A model generated the notes under the pieces. That model saw only the letters and a program-made list of their open reading frames with translations. It was not told the origin of the DNA and did not search any database. From the NCBI GenBank assembly GCA_003170995.1, contig PMXT01000065.1, forward strand, positions 1 through 6,816: a stretch of DNA of 6,816 nt. Reading direction: 5' to 3'. The DNA is from Actinomycetota bacterium. Lineage in GTDB: Bacteria > Actinomycetota > Thermoleophilia > Gaiellales > Gaiellaceae. Below, piece after piece: positions 1 to 5,338 of the stretch. The translations under genes and the position numbers were made by a program. Position 1 is the stretch's first letter; every line of letters starts with the position of its first letter.

Positions 1-2112
1 GGCCACGTCGGCGGTGATGTGCTCCTCGAGGCGGCCGGTACGGATGGCGACGACCTCTCCACCGGGCAGGCGGCCGAGCTGCGGCGTGACGTCGAGCTCG
101 GAGCGAGTCGACTCCCAGGGGAAGCGCGCTCCGGCGCGCCCGCTTGCCTGCGCGGCAGCCCGCGCCGGCTCGAGGCGGTTGAGCCTGTAGCGGAGGATCG
201 CGCGCGCCGAGGCCGGGTGAGTAGCGGCAAAGAAGGGAAGCGAGAAGACGTCGGTGTCCCAGAAGATGTGGCCGCGATATCTGGGGCCCGAAAGGCCGCC
301 GGCGCCGATCGCGGCCTCGCCGCTATCCGGTGCGGCCGACATCAGGCCAAAGAGTGAGTAGCGAACCGCGAGTTGAAGGGATGGGTCTCCTTCGATGACG
401 ACGTCCGCATCGCGCCAGCGCTCGCCCCAGCGCTCGCGGTGCTCGGTGTAAAGGCGCTCGAAGCCGGCCTCGCGCGCTACCTGTAGCGACGCGAGCGACT
501 CCAGCTCGCAGTCGCCGTAGTCGACAATCCGCTCGAGCAAGCGCTCCTCTCGTTTCTCGGCCGCCGCCGCGACGACTCGCTCGACGTTGACCGACTCTGC
601 GATCGTGATGTCGTCGAGGCGATGAAAGCTGGTCTCGGTTCCCTCCTGCTCGGGAGCGGTGAGCGGCGAGGAGGAGGCAAGCATCTCCTGCGGTCCGAGC
701 GCACGCAAGCAGGCGGTTCCCGGGCGGGCGAAGGAGTGGAAGAGCAAGGCATCGAGCCTCAAGCCGTCGCTGCGCACGAGCTCGTGACGAAGTGTTCCGG
801 TGCGCATGTCGAGTACGCGGCGAACGTGCTCGGCCGCGGCGCCCTCGATTCTGTTCCAGATGGGTGCCGCCAGCAGCTCCTCCTCGGAGCCGCGTCCCGC
901 ATAGCGTCCACCCATACGCACCGTCGGTCCGTTGACCGACCCGGCGAGAAGTGAGCCGCGAGCACCGATGCGACCGTCCGCCAGCGTTAGCACGGTCTCG
1001 TGCACGGTTTCCTTGCTACCACCGTGATCATCGATGATGACCTGCCAACCTTCCTCCTGAACGGATTGCGGTAACTCGCCCTCCTGGCGCCGCCGGAGCT
1101 GGTCGGCGAGGATGTCGGCGAAGAGCTCGGGTCCGCCGCCGAGATCGAGCACGCCTTGCGGAGTCCCTTTCGGCTCGGGTCCAACCGAGAAGTAGACGGC
1201 ACCGGCCGCCTCGGGCACGAGCATCAGAGAATCTGAGCCCGGGCTGTTGCCTAGGGGTCCGAACTCGTCACCGGCGATCAGCGTCTGCTCGGGTCGGACA
1301 CCGCGGCGCTCTAGCCAGGCGAGAGCGTAGTGCGCGGAGTCGGTCTTGTCGGTCAGGCCGATCTCGGCGTGTTTGGCGTCAGAAGTGACACGCGGATCGC
1401 TGAGCCCGGCCTCTAGTCCGCATACACGTGTGAGTTCGACAGCCCCGCGCAGTCCCTCGATCCCGGCGTTAGCCAGCCGCGCCTCGACCGCTTTCAGTAG
1501 TTCGGACAGGTGGGCCTTCGGAGGATCGGCCCATTCAGGAAGCGGAATCAAATCGATCTTGCGCCGGTTGATCCGGTTGGAGATGACTGACACCGTAAGT
1601 CCCTTCTCGCGCAGGCGCGCAGAGGAGAGCTCGGCGGCGCGATCGAGCGCCTCCTCTTCCTCGGCGCTGGCGTCGCGGCGCTCGAGCAAGACCGGGCCGA
1701 AAGAGGTCAGCTCGTACACCTCCGAGCCACGATTACAGGCGACGATGATTCGTCCCGGCCCGTGCGGGCGCAGCCCGAGCTGTTCATCGACATTGCCGAT
1801 ATCGGTGCCGGTGATGATCGCAAGGTCGAAGCCGGCGTCGACGAGCACACCGAAAAGCTCGCGTAGCGCGCTTGCGTCGGCCTCGCGGTCGGTAACCGCG
1901 GTGCCATCCCAGTCGAAAACGACGGCCTCGAAACGGTGGTCTAGCGCAGCTGCGAAGCCGTCTGTGAGCGCGAGCTTGAAGGTGCCGCTGGTGCGCTCCG
2001 AGCGCCGCTCTTCGAGGGCATTCGGGTCGAGCTCCACAGGTCCCGTCTTCACTCCGGATGTATCGGCAGGCTGCTTACCAGAGTGAGCGTTATCGAGAGG
2101 GTTAGTGGCCAT
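1..2112 (-). CDS. HAD phosphatase-like / glycoside hydrolase family 65 fusion protein (3' end beyond window)
   Basis: An open frame of 704 codons runs leftward off the window with no stop. An N-terminal tail of about 60 residues leads into a HAD domain: motif I VFDWDGT (65-71, D67 and D69), motif II region IITGT (99-103), CNRGSEVYEL (126-135), a lysine-rich stretch NRRKIDLIPLPEW (182-194), and motif IV AGDEF (280-284). A GH65 N-terminal domain follows (RVLDMRTGTLRHE, 431-443), then the start of the (alpha/alpha)6 catalytic domain with the GH65 signature GHIFWDTDVF (614-623) and EEHITADVA (696-704). GH65 enzymes phosphorolyse or hydrolyse alpha-linked disaccharides such as maltose, trehalose and kojibiose. 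The HAD part may process the sugar phosphate. The architecture resembles mycobacterial OtsB1-type proteins. The GH65 general-acid Glu lies beyond the edge, so activity and substrate cannot be judged. ATG at 2112 is chosen; an in-frame GTG at 2121 is possible, and neither has a strong ribosome site. Confidence 0.93.
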   Translation of the reverse strand, partial: MATNPLDNAHSGKQPADTSGVKTGPVELDPNALEERRSERTSGTFKLALTDGFAAALDHRFEAVVFDWDGTAVTDREADASALRELFGVLVDAGFDLAIITGTDIGNVDEQLGLRPHGPGRIIVACNRGSEVYELTSFGPVLLERRDASAEEEEALDRAAELSSARLREKGLTVSVISNRINRRKIDLIPLPEWADPPKAHLSELLKAVEARLANAGIEGLRGAVELTRVCGLEAGLSDPRVTSDAKHAEIGLTDKTDSAHYALAWLERRGVRPEQTLIAGDEFGPLGNSPGSDSLMLVPEAAGAVYFSVGPEPKGTPQGVLDLGGGPELFADILADQLRRRQEGELPQSVQEEGWQVIIDDHGGSKETVHETVLTLADGRIGARGSLLAGSVNGPTVRMGGRYAGRGSEEELLAAPIWNRIEGAAAEHVRRVLDMRTGTLRHELVRSDGLRLDALLFHSFARPGTACLRALGPQEMLASSSPLTAPEQEGTETSFHRLDDITIAESVNVERVVAAAAEKREERLLERIVDYGDCELESLASLQVAREAGFERLYTEHRERWGERWRDADVVIEGDPSLQLAVRYSLFGLMSAAPDSGEAAIGAGGLSGPRYRGHIFWDTDVFSLPFFAATHPASARAILRYRLNRLEPARAAAQASGRAGARFPWESTRSELDVTPQLGRLPGGEVVAIRTGRLEEHITADVA

Positions 2113-2454
2113 GCGCTTCACTAGTCCCGAGACGATCGCCGCGCGACGCAGTTAGTCTGAAGAACAAGGCGGCTAGACCCGCGAAGTGAGCGTTCTGCGG
2201 TGATTATGGACCAGCGCACGCAGCAGTCACCGGTAAGTCTTTTTTCCACAAGCCAGTACCTCGAGCTCGAGTTAGATACAGACACTCGGTCGGGCGGTCG
2301 CAGTGGCACCGCTGAGGTCTTCGTTCCGAAGTGAGTCCTTACTCAGTCTGCTCTCCTAGACGCCTTTATCTAAAGAGAGGAACAGTGGTCGCTCTCGATA
2401 GAGATGCTACCCGTGCGATGCCCACTGCCGTTTGGAGTCGTGGGCTGCGGCGAG
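2113..2454. other. Non-coding gap between HIT gene and HAD-GH65 gene
   Basis: This 342-base stretch has no convincing gene. Short open frames here lack recognisable protein features. It contains the candidate promoter at 2203-2230 and the CTCGAGCTCGAG palindrome at 2260-2271. It also has a 6-bp inverted repeat, GCCCAC (2420-2425) with GTGGGC (2440-2445), just beyond the HIT stop codon. That hairpin could help end HIT transcription but has no T-run after it. I see nothing else in the stretch. Confidence 0.6.
2203..2230 (-). promoter_or_regulatory. Candidate promoter of the HAD-GH65 gene
   Basis: Read on the minus strand, GTGACT (2230-2225) and CATAAT (2208-2203) are separated by 16 bp. They match the sigma-70 consensus at 4/6 and 5/6 positions. 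Transcription would start near 2196 and give a leader of about 84 bases before the ATG at 2112. A 12-bp palindrome, CTCGAGCTCGAG (2260-2271), lies just upstream. CTCGAG is common in this GC-rich DNA, so the palindrome may be chance. This is pattern matching only. Confidence 0.3.
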
Positions 2455-2940
2455 CTATTCGTTCCAGGCGGCCTCGAGCCGAGTGTGAGTCACCTGGAGA
2501 TGCTCGGGAACGACCCTGACGTCGGCCAGGACGGGCATGAAGTTCGTGTCGCCCTGCCAGCGGGGAACGACGTGCTCGTGCACGTGATCGGCGATTCCGG
2601 CCCCGGCGTTGCGTCCGAGGTTCCAGCCGATATTGAACCCGTCTGGCTGGTAGACGTCGCCGAGCACCTCCAGGGCGCGTGCGCTGAGGGCGTGGATCTC
2701 TGCGGCCTCCTGCGCGCTCAGCTCCCGTAGATCGCCGACGTGTCGTATCGGCGCCACCATCAAATGGCCGGACGAATAGGGGAAGCGGTTGAGCAGGACG
2801 AAAGCGGTCTCACCCAGATGAACGACCAGCGACTTCTCGTCGTTCGGCGCTGAGGTGGCTCGGCAGAAGATGCAACCTGTTTGCTCGCTTGCGCTGGAGA
2901 CATACTCCAGCCGCCAGGGTGCCCAGAGTGGGTCGGTCAT
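2455..2940 (-). CDS. HIT family protein, Ap4A phosphorylase-like
   Basis: This 161-residue protein starts at the ATG ending at 2940. The frame stays open further upstream, but homology-like sequence begins only at MTDPLWAPWRLEYV, typical of actinobacterial HIT proteins. CxxC (C23, C26) is a probable half zinc site. The histidine triad HVHEHVV (H119, H121, H123) carries the expected nucleophile H121, and FNIGWNLGRNAGAG (102-115) is the conserved strand and loop before it. Proteins of this type, such as mycobacterial Rv2613c, split diadenosine tetraphosphate or related dinucleotides through a nucleotidyl-His intermediate in the cytosol. Length is normal. The gene begins 13 bases after the stop of the 82-residue gene upstream, which suggests co-transcription. 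Its ribosome site (AAGAG) is weak. The family call is firm; phosphorylase versus hydrolase is not settled. Confidence 0.95.
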   Translation of the reverse strand: MTDPLWAPWRLEYVSSASEQTGCIFCRATSAPNDEKSLVVHLGETAFVLLNRFPYSSGHLMVAPIRHVGDLRELSAQEAAEIHALSARALEVLGDVYQPDGFNIGWNLGRNAGAGIADHVHEHVVPRWQGDTNFMPVLADVRVVPEHLQVTHTRLEAAWNE

Positions 2941-2953
2941 TGCAGCTCTTGTA

Positions 2954-3202
2954 TCAAACGAGCGGGTCGGAGTCAGCTTCGTCAGGCGACGGCTCGATCT
3001 CCTCGCTCGGCTCGCGTGTGTCGAGGCGGTTCTCGAAGGCCTCGCGGAGACGCTCGCCAGAGACATCGGTCTCGTAACGCGCGCGCCTCGGCTCGACCTT
3101 GATGATGCGCACCTCATCGCCGCGACTCCCGTGGCAGCGGTTGTAAGCCTCGGCCTCGCCGAGGGGCTTCAGCTCTTTGTGAGTTCGCCGCAGTAGCGAC
3201 AC
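2954..3202 (-). CDS. Small conserved-looking protein upstream of HIT gene (unknown function)
   Basis: I do not recognise this 82-residue protein. It is charged and has no membrane segment. The middle (residues about 22-57) carries YNRCHGSRGDEVRIIKVE and a segment with RYETDVSGERLREAF, which reads like a small folded domain. The last 20 residues are an acidic Glu/Asp/Pro-rich tail, probably disordered. There is one Cys-His pair (RCHG), too few ligands for a classical zinc finger. Codons are strongly GC-biased in the third position like neighbouring real genes. A GTG start at 3202 is chosen because AGGGA lies 6 bases upstream; a TTG two codons earlier would abut that motif. The gene sits 13 bases before the HIT gene on the same strand, so a shared transcript is likely. 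It could still be a chance frame. Confidence 0.65.
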   Translation of the reverse strand: MSLLRRTHKELKPLGEAEAYNRCHGSRGDEVRIIKVEPRRARYETDVSGERLREAFENRLDTREPSEEIEPSPDEADSDPLV

Positions 3203-3208
3203 AGACAA

Positions 3209-3237
3209 TCCCTAGCACCGTTGGAACGTGATGGCAA
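3209..3237 (-). promoter_or_regulatory. Candidate promoter of the small protein-HIT unit
   Basis: On the minus strand, TTGCCA (3237-3232, 5/6 to the -35 consensus) is followed after 17 bp by TAGGGA (3214-3209), similar to GC-rich actinobacterial -10 elements. The GTG start lies 6 bases beyond the -10, so this promoter would make a leaderless message. AGGGA is also what I used as a ribosome site. The two readings compete and only one may be right. Confidence 0.3.
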
Positions 3238-3250
3238 CCACAGCGCGGCC

Positions 3251-3262
3251 GTTACCGGTAAC
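3251..3262. promoter_or_regulatory. 12-bp palindrome, possible operator
   Basis: GTTACCGGTAAC is a perfect palindrome centred about 55 bases upstream of the GTG at 3202, just beyond the candidate -35. Its place fits a regulator site for the small protein-HIT unit. No second copy was seen in the window, and no regulator can be assigned. Confidence 0.3.
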
Positions 3263-3293
3263 CGGGCGAGGTTGCGTCGAAACCGAGAAACAA

Positions 3294-3324
3294 GGGAAGC
3301 GGAGCGCCGCCTGCTCCGCTTCCC
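3294..3324 (-). terminator. Strong hairpin, probable minus-strand terminator
   Basis: GGGAAGCGGAGC (3294-3305) and GCTCCGCTTCCC (3313-3324) form a perfect 12-bp stem with a 7-base loop. Read on the minus strand, the stem is followed by TTGTTTCT, a T-rich tail consistent with intrinsic termination. On the plus strand the following TACCTT is poorer. It would stop leftward transcription coming from the zinc-ribbon gene or antisense to the tRNA before it enters the HIT promoter region. A different structural role is possible. Confidence 0.5.
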
Positions 3325-3378
3325 TACCTTGGAAGATTTGTCACCGTCGCCGCGCCTCGAGCGCTGTGCCGGTTGCCT

Positions 3379-3452
3379 AGGGGGATCTCTACCATATGAA
3401 GATCGACCCTATATGAATATTGTCATATCCATATAGGTTGCGGTATCCCCCT
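3379..3452. repeat. AT-rich patch with nested inverted repeats
   Basis: In an otherwise GC-rich window this stretch is unusually AT-rich and full of dyads. The outer arms AGGGGGAT (3379-3386) and ATCCCCCT (3445-3452) are perfect complements, as are the inner arms CCTATATG (3408-3415) and CATATAGG (3430-3437). A third pair, TATGA (3412-3416) and TCATA (3423-3427), is nested inside. CCATAT also occurs at 3392-3397 and 3429-3434. The layout suggests a multi-site operator or a cruciform rather than a terminator, since no T-run follows. It lies between the hairpin at 3294-3324 and the tRNA promoter region. Confidence 0.55.
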
Positions 3453-3524
3453 GAGTGTGCTTGACCATTCTCCTTGACGCCGATGCTCACCAACACGGCG
3501 TGACGCCCTCGTGAGCTCGATCAC

Positions 3525-3530
3525 TAGACT
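3525..3530 (+). promoter_or_regulatory. Candidate -10 element of tRNA-Arg
   Basis: TAGACT (4/6 to TATAAT) ends 9 bases before the mature tRNA 5' end, so transcription would start almost at the tRNA. The best -35 candidate is GTGACG at 3500-3505, with a long 19-bp spacer. The -10 is plausible; the -35 is weak. Confidence 0.35.
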
Positions 3531-3539
3531 GAGCTGCAA

Positions 3540-3612
3540 GCGCCCGTAGCTCAGGGGATAGAGCGCGCGCCTCCGGAGCGCGAGGTCGCAGGTTCGATTC
3601 CTGCCGGGCGCG
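3540..3612 (+). tRNA. tRNA-Arg (anticodon CCG)
   Basis: A complete 73-base cloverleaf can be drawn. The acceptor arms are GCGCCCG (3540-3546) and CGGGCGC (3605-3611), the D stem is GCTC/GAGC, and the anticodon stem is CGCGC/GCGCG. The seven-base loop is CTCCGGA with anticodon CCG at 3573-3575. The T arm is GCAGG-TTCGATT-CCTGC. The discriminator base is G3612, and CCA is not encoded (TTC follows), so the 3' end must be added by the CCA enzyme. It reads the CGG arginine codon, which is frequent in GC-rich genomes. Confidence 0.97.
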
Positions 3613-3641
3613 TTCTCAACGCGCTGGAGCGACGCTGGACT

Positions 3642-3716
3642 GCAGGAGGCCACTGCTGCGGAGCTTGTCCGTACCGTGTGTACTGTCCTGCGCCTCGCAA
3701 CCGTGGCCTCCTCTGC
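3642..3716. repeat. Long-range inverted repeat downstream of tRNA-Arg
   Basis: GGAGGCCAC (3645-3653) and GTGGCCTCC (3703-3711) are perfect complements. Pairing extends by GCA (3642-3644) with TGC (3714-3716) across a 2-base bulge, giving about 12 pairs around a 49-base loop. The loop contains a smaller GTAC...GTAC dyad (3671-3674, 3680-3683). The rest of 3613-3810 shows no gene. The structure could shape the 3' end of the tRNA precursor, act as a terminator without a T-run, or be a small structured RNA. Confidence 0.4.
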
Positions 3717-3810
3717 CAGCCCTCCCTAGCGCGCTGAGAAGGCAACTCATGAGGTGCGAGTGAGTGGAGCTGGGGATGGCGTCTCGTTGGCCGCCTGTTC
3801 CTATCGGTCT

Positions 3811-4413
3811 TCAGGCCTTGCCGCAGCTGGCGCAGAAGGCGGTGCCGACGCGGCGCTCTTTGCCGCAACTCGAGCACTCGCCGACTACCTCGCGTCCGCA
3901 TCCTTCACAGTGCGCGCTGCCGCGCGACGGATAGCCGCAGAACGGGCACTCTCCCTTGCGGACGCGTCTGGAGGGGATGTGGCGAGCGAGGTAGCGCTGT
4001 AGCAAGGCGAAGGAACCCACGGTCAGCGCGATACCCAGCAGAGAGAGGATGAGTGGTCCGAGATCGAAAGTCGGGTTGCTGGAGGCGTTCGTGTAATCGC
4101 TGGCGAAAAAGAGGGCGAGTATGCAGGCGGGAACGATCACGCCGAAGGCGAGCGGGAGATAGCGCGATCGTCGCCGCCTCAGTCGCGAGAGAAGAAACAG
4201 ACCTGCAGAGAGAAGAGCGACCGTAAAGGCGAGCTCCGCTAAGCCGCTCTTCAAGGTGTGCTCGCCATAGACACTGACAGGGCCGAAGCGATCGCCGATC
4301 TTCTGGTAGGCCCAGATCGCTCCGATGAAGACGAAAATCCCGAGCACAAAGGCGAGCAGCTTCTCGCTCTTGGTCGAGGCGATCTCCTCGATGCCGACCT
4401 TCTCACTTCTCAA
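3811..4413 (-). CDS. Four-TM membrane protein with C-terminal double zinc ribbon
   Basis: This 200-residue protein has a short cytosolic N-terminus and four likely transmembrane helices (about 19-37, 58-76, 85-104, 118-138). The second and third helices are joined by a very basic loop (RLRRRRSRY). The last 45 residues form two zinc ribbons, one with C156, C159, C169 and C172 and one with C180, C183, C194 and C197. The ribbons probably lie in the cytosol with the basic loop. The start is TTG at 4413, supported by GAGGGAGGAG (4430-4421) at ribosome-site distance. It overlaps the end of the XRE gene by 11 bases, so translation is probably coupled. No enzymatic motif is visible. The ribbons suggest binding of a protein or nucleic-acid partner at the membrane, but the function is unknown. 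Confidence 0.88.
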   Translation of the reverse strand: MRSEKVGIEEIASTKSEKLLAFVLGIFVFIGAIWAYQKIGDRFGPVSVYGEHTLKSGLAELAFTVALLSAGLFLLSRLRRRRSRYLPLAFGVIVPACILALFFASDYTNASSNPTFDLGPLILSLLGIALTVGSFALLQRYLARHIPSRRVRKGECPFCGYPSRGSAHCEGCGREVVGECSSCGKERRVGTAFCASCGKA

Positions 4414-4738
4414 CTTGCTTCTCCTCCCTCGTCTTGGTTCGCGGCCTGAGCCGTACCTCGAGCTCGCAGTCGAGCGCTTTGGCGACTCGTTGCAGCGTGT
4501 CGATTCGGGGTGGGCGGGCGCCCGCCTCGAGCCGAGCGATCGCGGGTTGGCTCGTCGCGCAGAGCTCCGCCAGCTCCTTCTGCGAGAGATCGCGCGCTAT
4601 CCGTTGCTCGGCAACTTGCTCGGCGATCTCGCCGATCAGACGTTTGTCGGGGTCGTCATAGGAGAGGCGCTCGCGCAGGCGCTGCAAGCGCCGACGGCCG
4701 CCCTTTCTCGCTGACGATTCGGTCTCTAGTTCACTCAT
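4403..4738 (-). CDS. XRE-family helix-turn-helix regulator (HigA-like antitoxin type)
   Basis: This 111-residue protein has a basic N-terminal arm (about 11-25). The XRE/Cro-CI HTH spans residues 42-96: LSQKELAEL (51-59) and SQPAIARLEAG (63-73), then RPPRIDTLQRVAKAL (75-89). This form, with a C-terminal strand (CELEVRLRP), is common in HigA-type antitoxins and in standalone regulators. The ATG at 4738 is chosen over the open extension upstream because the extension has no protein-like conservation and crosses the promoter region. No RelE/HigB-type toxin is adjacent, and its partner in the operon is the zinc-ribbon membrane protein. A perfect dyad at 4746-4760, 7 bases upstream of the ATG, suggests autorepression. 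No ribosome site is visible, so the message may be nearly leaderless. Confidence 0.92.
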   Translation of the reverse strand: MSELETESSARKGGRRRLQRLRERLSYDDPDKRLIGEIAEQVAEQRIARDLSQKELAELCATSQPAIARLEAGARPPRIDTLQRVAKALDCELEVRLRPRTKTREEKQVEK

Positions 4739-4745
4739 GTAGATA

Positions 4746-4760
4746 CCATAGATGATATGG
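4746..4760 (-). promoter_or_regulatory. Dyad operator overlapping the XRE promoter
   Basis: On the minus strand the site reads CCATA-TCATC-TATGG, with two perfect 5-bp arms separated by 5 bp. It lies 8-22 bases before the XRE ATG. TATCAT inside it (plus-strand 4752-4757) is a good -10 match (5/6), so a protein bound here would block transcription. XRE proteins often repress themselves from such sites. Binding by this protein is inferred. Confidence 0.5.
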
Positions 4761-4761
4761 A

Positions 4762-4789
4762 TTGACGCTACGTCTTTGACTGAGATACG
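4762..4789 (+). promoter_or_regulatory. Candidate promoter of the metallophosphoesterase gene
   Basis: TTGACG (4762-4767, 5/6 to the -35 consensus) is followed after 16 bp by GATACG (4784-4789, 3/6 to the -10). Transcription would start near 4796, about 24 bases before the ATG. The -35 directly abuts the XRE dyad, so the XRE protein could affect both directions. The -10 is weak. Confidence 0.3.
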
Positions 4790-4819
4790 TACCGGCCCGC
4801 GTCGTGCGACGATGTCGCG

Positions 4820-5311
4820 ATGGGAACGGTCAGGGTCGTCTGCCTTTCGGACACACACCTACGCCGCCGGCACGCGCTACCGGCCTGGTGCCTTCGCCGC
4901 CTCGAGGGCGCCGATCTGATCCTGCATGTGGGGGACATGGTGGCGCTCTCCGTGCTCGAGGAGCTCGAACGGCTGGCTTCGGTAGCGGCGGTGCGCGGGA
5001 ACATGGACGAGATCTCTCTCAGGGAGAGACTTCCGTCGCATCGCATCGCCGAGATTGGAGGCGCCAGGATTGGGCTAGTGCACAATCCTGGGCCTGCGCT
5101 CGGGCGAGCGACGCGCCTCGAGAAGTCGTTTCCCGGTTGCGACGCGGTTGTATACGGGCACACCCACGTGCCCGAGATTCGGCGGCTCGGCCGCCGCATG
5201 ATCCTCAACCCGGGCAGTCCGACCGTTCCGCGATCGACCCTGGGGGCGACGATGCTCGAGCTCACGATATTGTCTGACGAAACGATCGAGCCGGTGTTCG
5301 TTACGCCTTGA
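4820..5311 (+). CDS. YfcE/MJ0936-type metallophosphoesterase
   Basis: This 163-residue protein, the usual length for the family, is a compact calcineurin-like phosphoesterase. The metal ligands are all present and in order: SDTH (D11, H13), HVGD (D39), RGNMD (N61), LVHNPG (H88) and YGHTH (H114, H116). The family tail motif LNPGSPTVPR (129-138) follows. Relatives bind two divalent metals (often Mn or Ni) and cleave phosphodiesters; the natural substrate is generally unknown. It is cytosolic with no signal peptide. No clear ribosome site precedes the ATG, but a small hairpin, GCGAC-GAT-GTCGC (4806-4818), ends just before it. Divergent from the XRE gene by 81 bases. Its stop codon overlaps the -35 element of the LysM gene, which marks the end of this unit. 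Confidence 0.94.
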   Translation: MGTVRVVCLSDTHLRRRHALPAWCLRRLEGADLILHVGDMVALSVLEELERLASVAAVRGNMDEISLRERLPSHRIAEIGGARIGLVHNPGPALGRATRLEKSFPGCDAVVYGHTHVPEIRRLGRRMILNPGSPTVPRSTLGATMLELTILSDETIEPVFVTP

Positions 5312-5336
5312 CACGAACACGTGTTCGCAATACCAT
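5308..5336 (+). promoter_or_regulatory. SOS-type promoter of the LysM gene
   Basis: A perfect -35 TTGACA (5308-5313) and -10 TACCAT (5331-5336, 4/6) are separated by exactly 17 bp. The spacer is filled by the palindrome CGAACACGTGTTCG. Transcription would start about 6-9 bases after the -10, essentially at the ATG (5346), giving a leaderless or nearly leaderless message. The -35 overlaps the stop codon of the upstream phosphoesterase. A repressor in the spacer would block RNA polymerase completely. Confidence 0.8.
5314..5327. promoter_or_regulatory. LexA (SOS) box 1
   Basis: CGAACACGTGTTCG is a perfect 14-bp palindrome. It matches the Gram-positive/actinobacterial LexA box core GAAC-N4-GTTC, including the outer C and G. 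It occupies bases 1-14 of the 17-bp promoter spacer. LexA itself is not in the window, so binding is inferred from the motif and its position. Confidence 0.8.
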
Positions 5337-5338
5337 GG

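Larger units (their letters stand above)
3203..3539. other. Non-coding stretch between HIT unit and tRNA-Arg
   Basis: This 337-base stretch has no supported protein gene. Going right, it holds the candidate minus-strand promoter (3209-3237), the GTTACCGGTAAC palindrome, the 12-bp-stem hairpin and the AT-rich inverted-repeat patch. It ends with two TTGAC-type hexamers (3461-3466, 3474-3479) and TAGACT (3525-3530) before the tRNA. The density of dyads is higher than elsewhere in the window. Confidence 0.6.

Noticed and set aside
1346..2086. Plus-strand open frame of 246 codons, and others at 19-357 and 622-954
   Set aside because: They are antisense to the HAD-GH65 gene, whose motifs are unmistakable. 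Their products are Ser/Arg/Ala-rich with no domain signature, as expected for shadows of GC-rich coding DNA.
2121..2309. Small minus-strand frame of 62 codons upstream of the HAD-GH65 gene
   Set aside because: It shows no domain, no ribosome site and unbiased codon use, and it covers the candidate promoter.
2941..3117. N-terminal extension of the HIT protein to 220 residues
   Set aside because: The added residues are Arg/Ser-rich, overlap the better small gene in another frame, and precede the conserved HIT N-terminus.
3540..3612. tRNA-Arg as an integration site for a mobile element
   Set aside because: I found no second copy of the tRNA 3' end and no integrase or phage-like gene in the window.
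3423..3653. Minus-strand open frame with a peptide containing NRTCDLALRRRALYPLSYG
   Set aside because: This is the antisense translation of tRNA-Arg, a well-known source of false proteins in databases.
4403..4738. Toxin-antitoxin pair around the XRE gene
   Set aside because: No RelE/HigB-like or other recognisable toxin gene is adjacent. Only the resemblance of the HTH protein to HigA supports the idea.
4739..4858. N-terminal extension of the XRE regulator by 40 residues
   Set aside because: It would cross the dyad operator and candidate promoters and overlap the start of the divergent phosphoesterase. The HTH domain does not need it.
4768..5265. Minus-strand 165-codon frame opposite the metallophosphoesterase
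   Set aside because: It is Ser/Arg-rich shadow translation opposite a gene with all metal-binding motifs intact.
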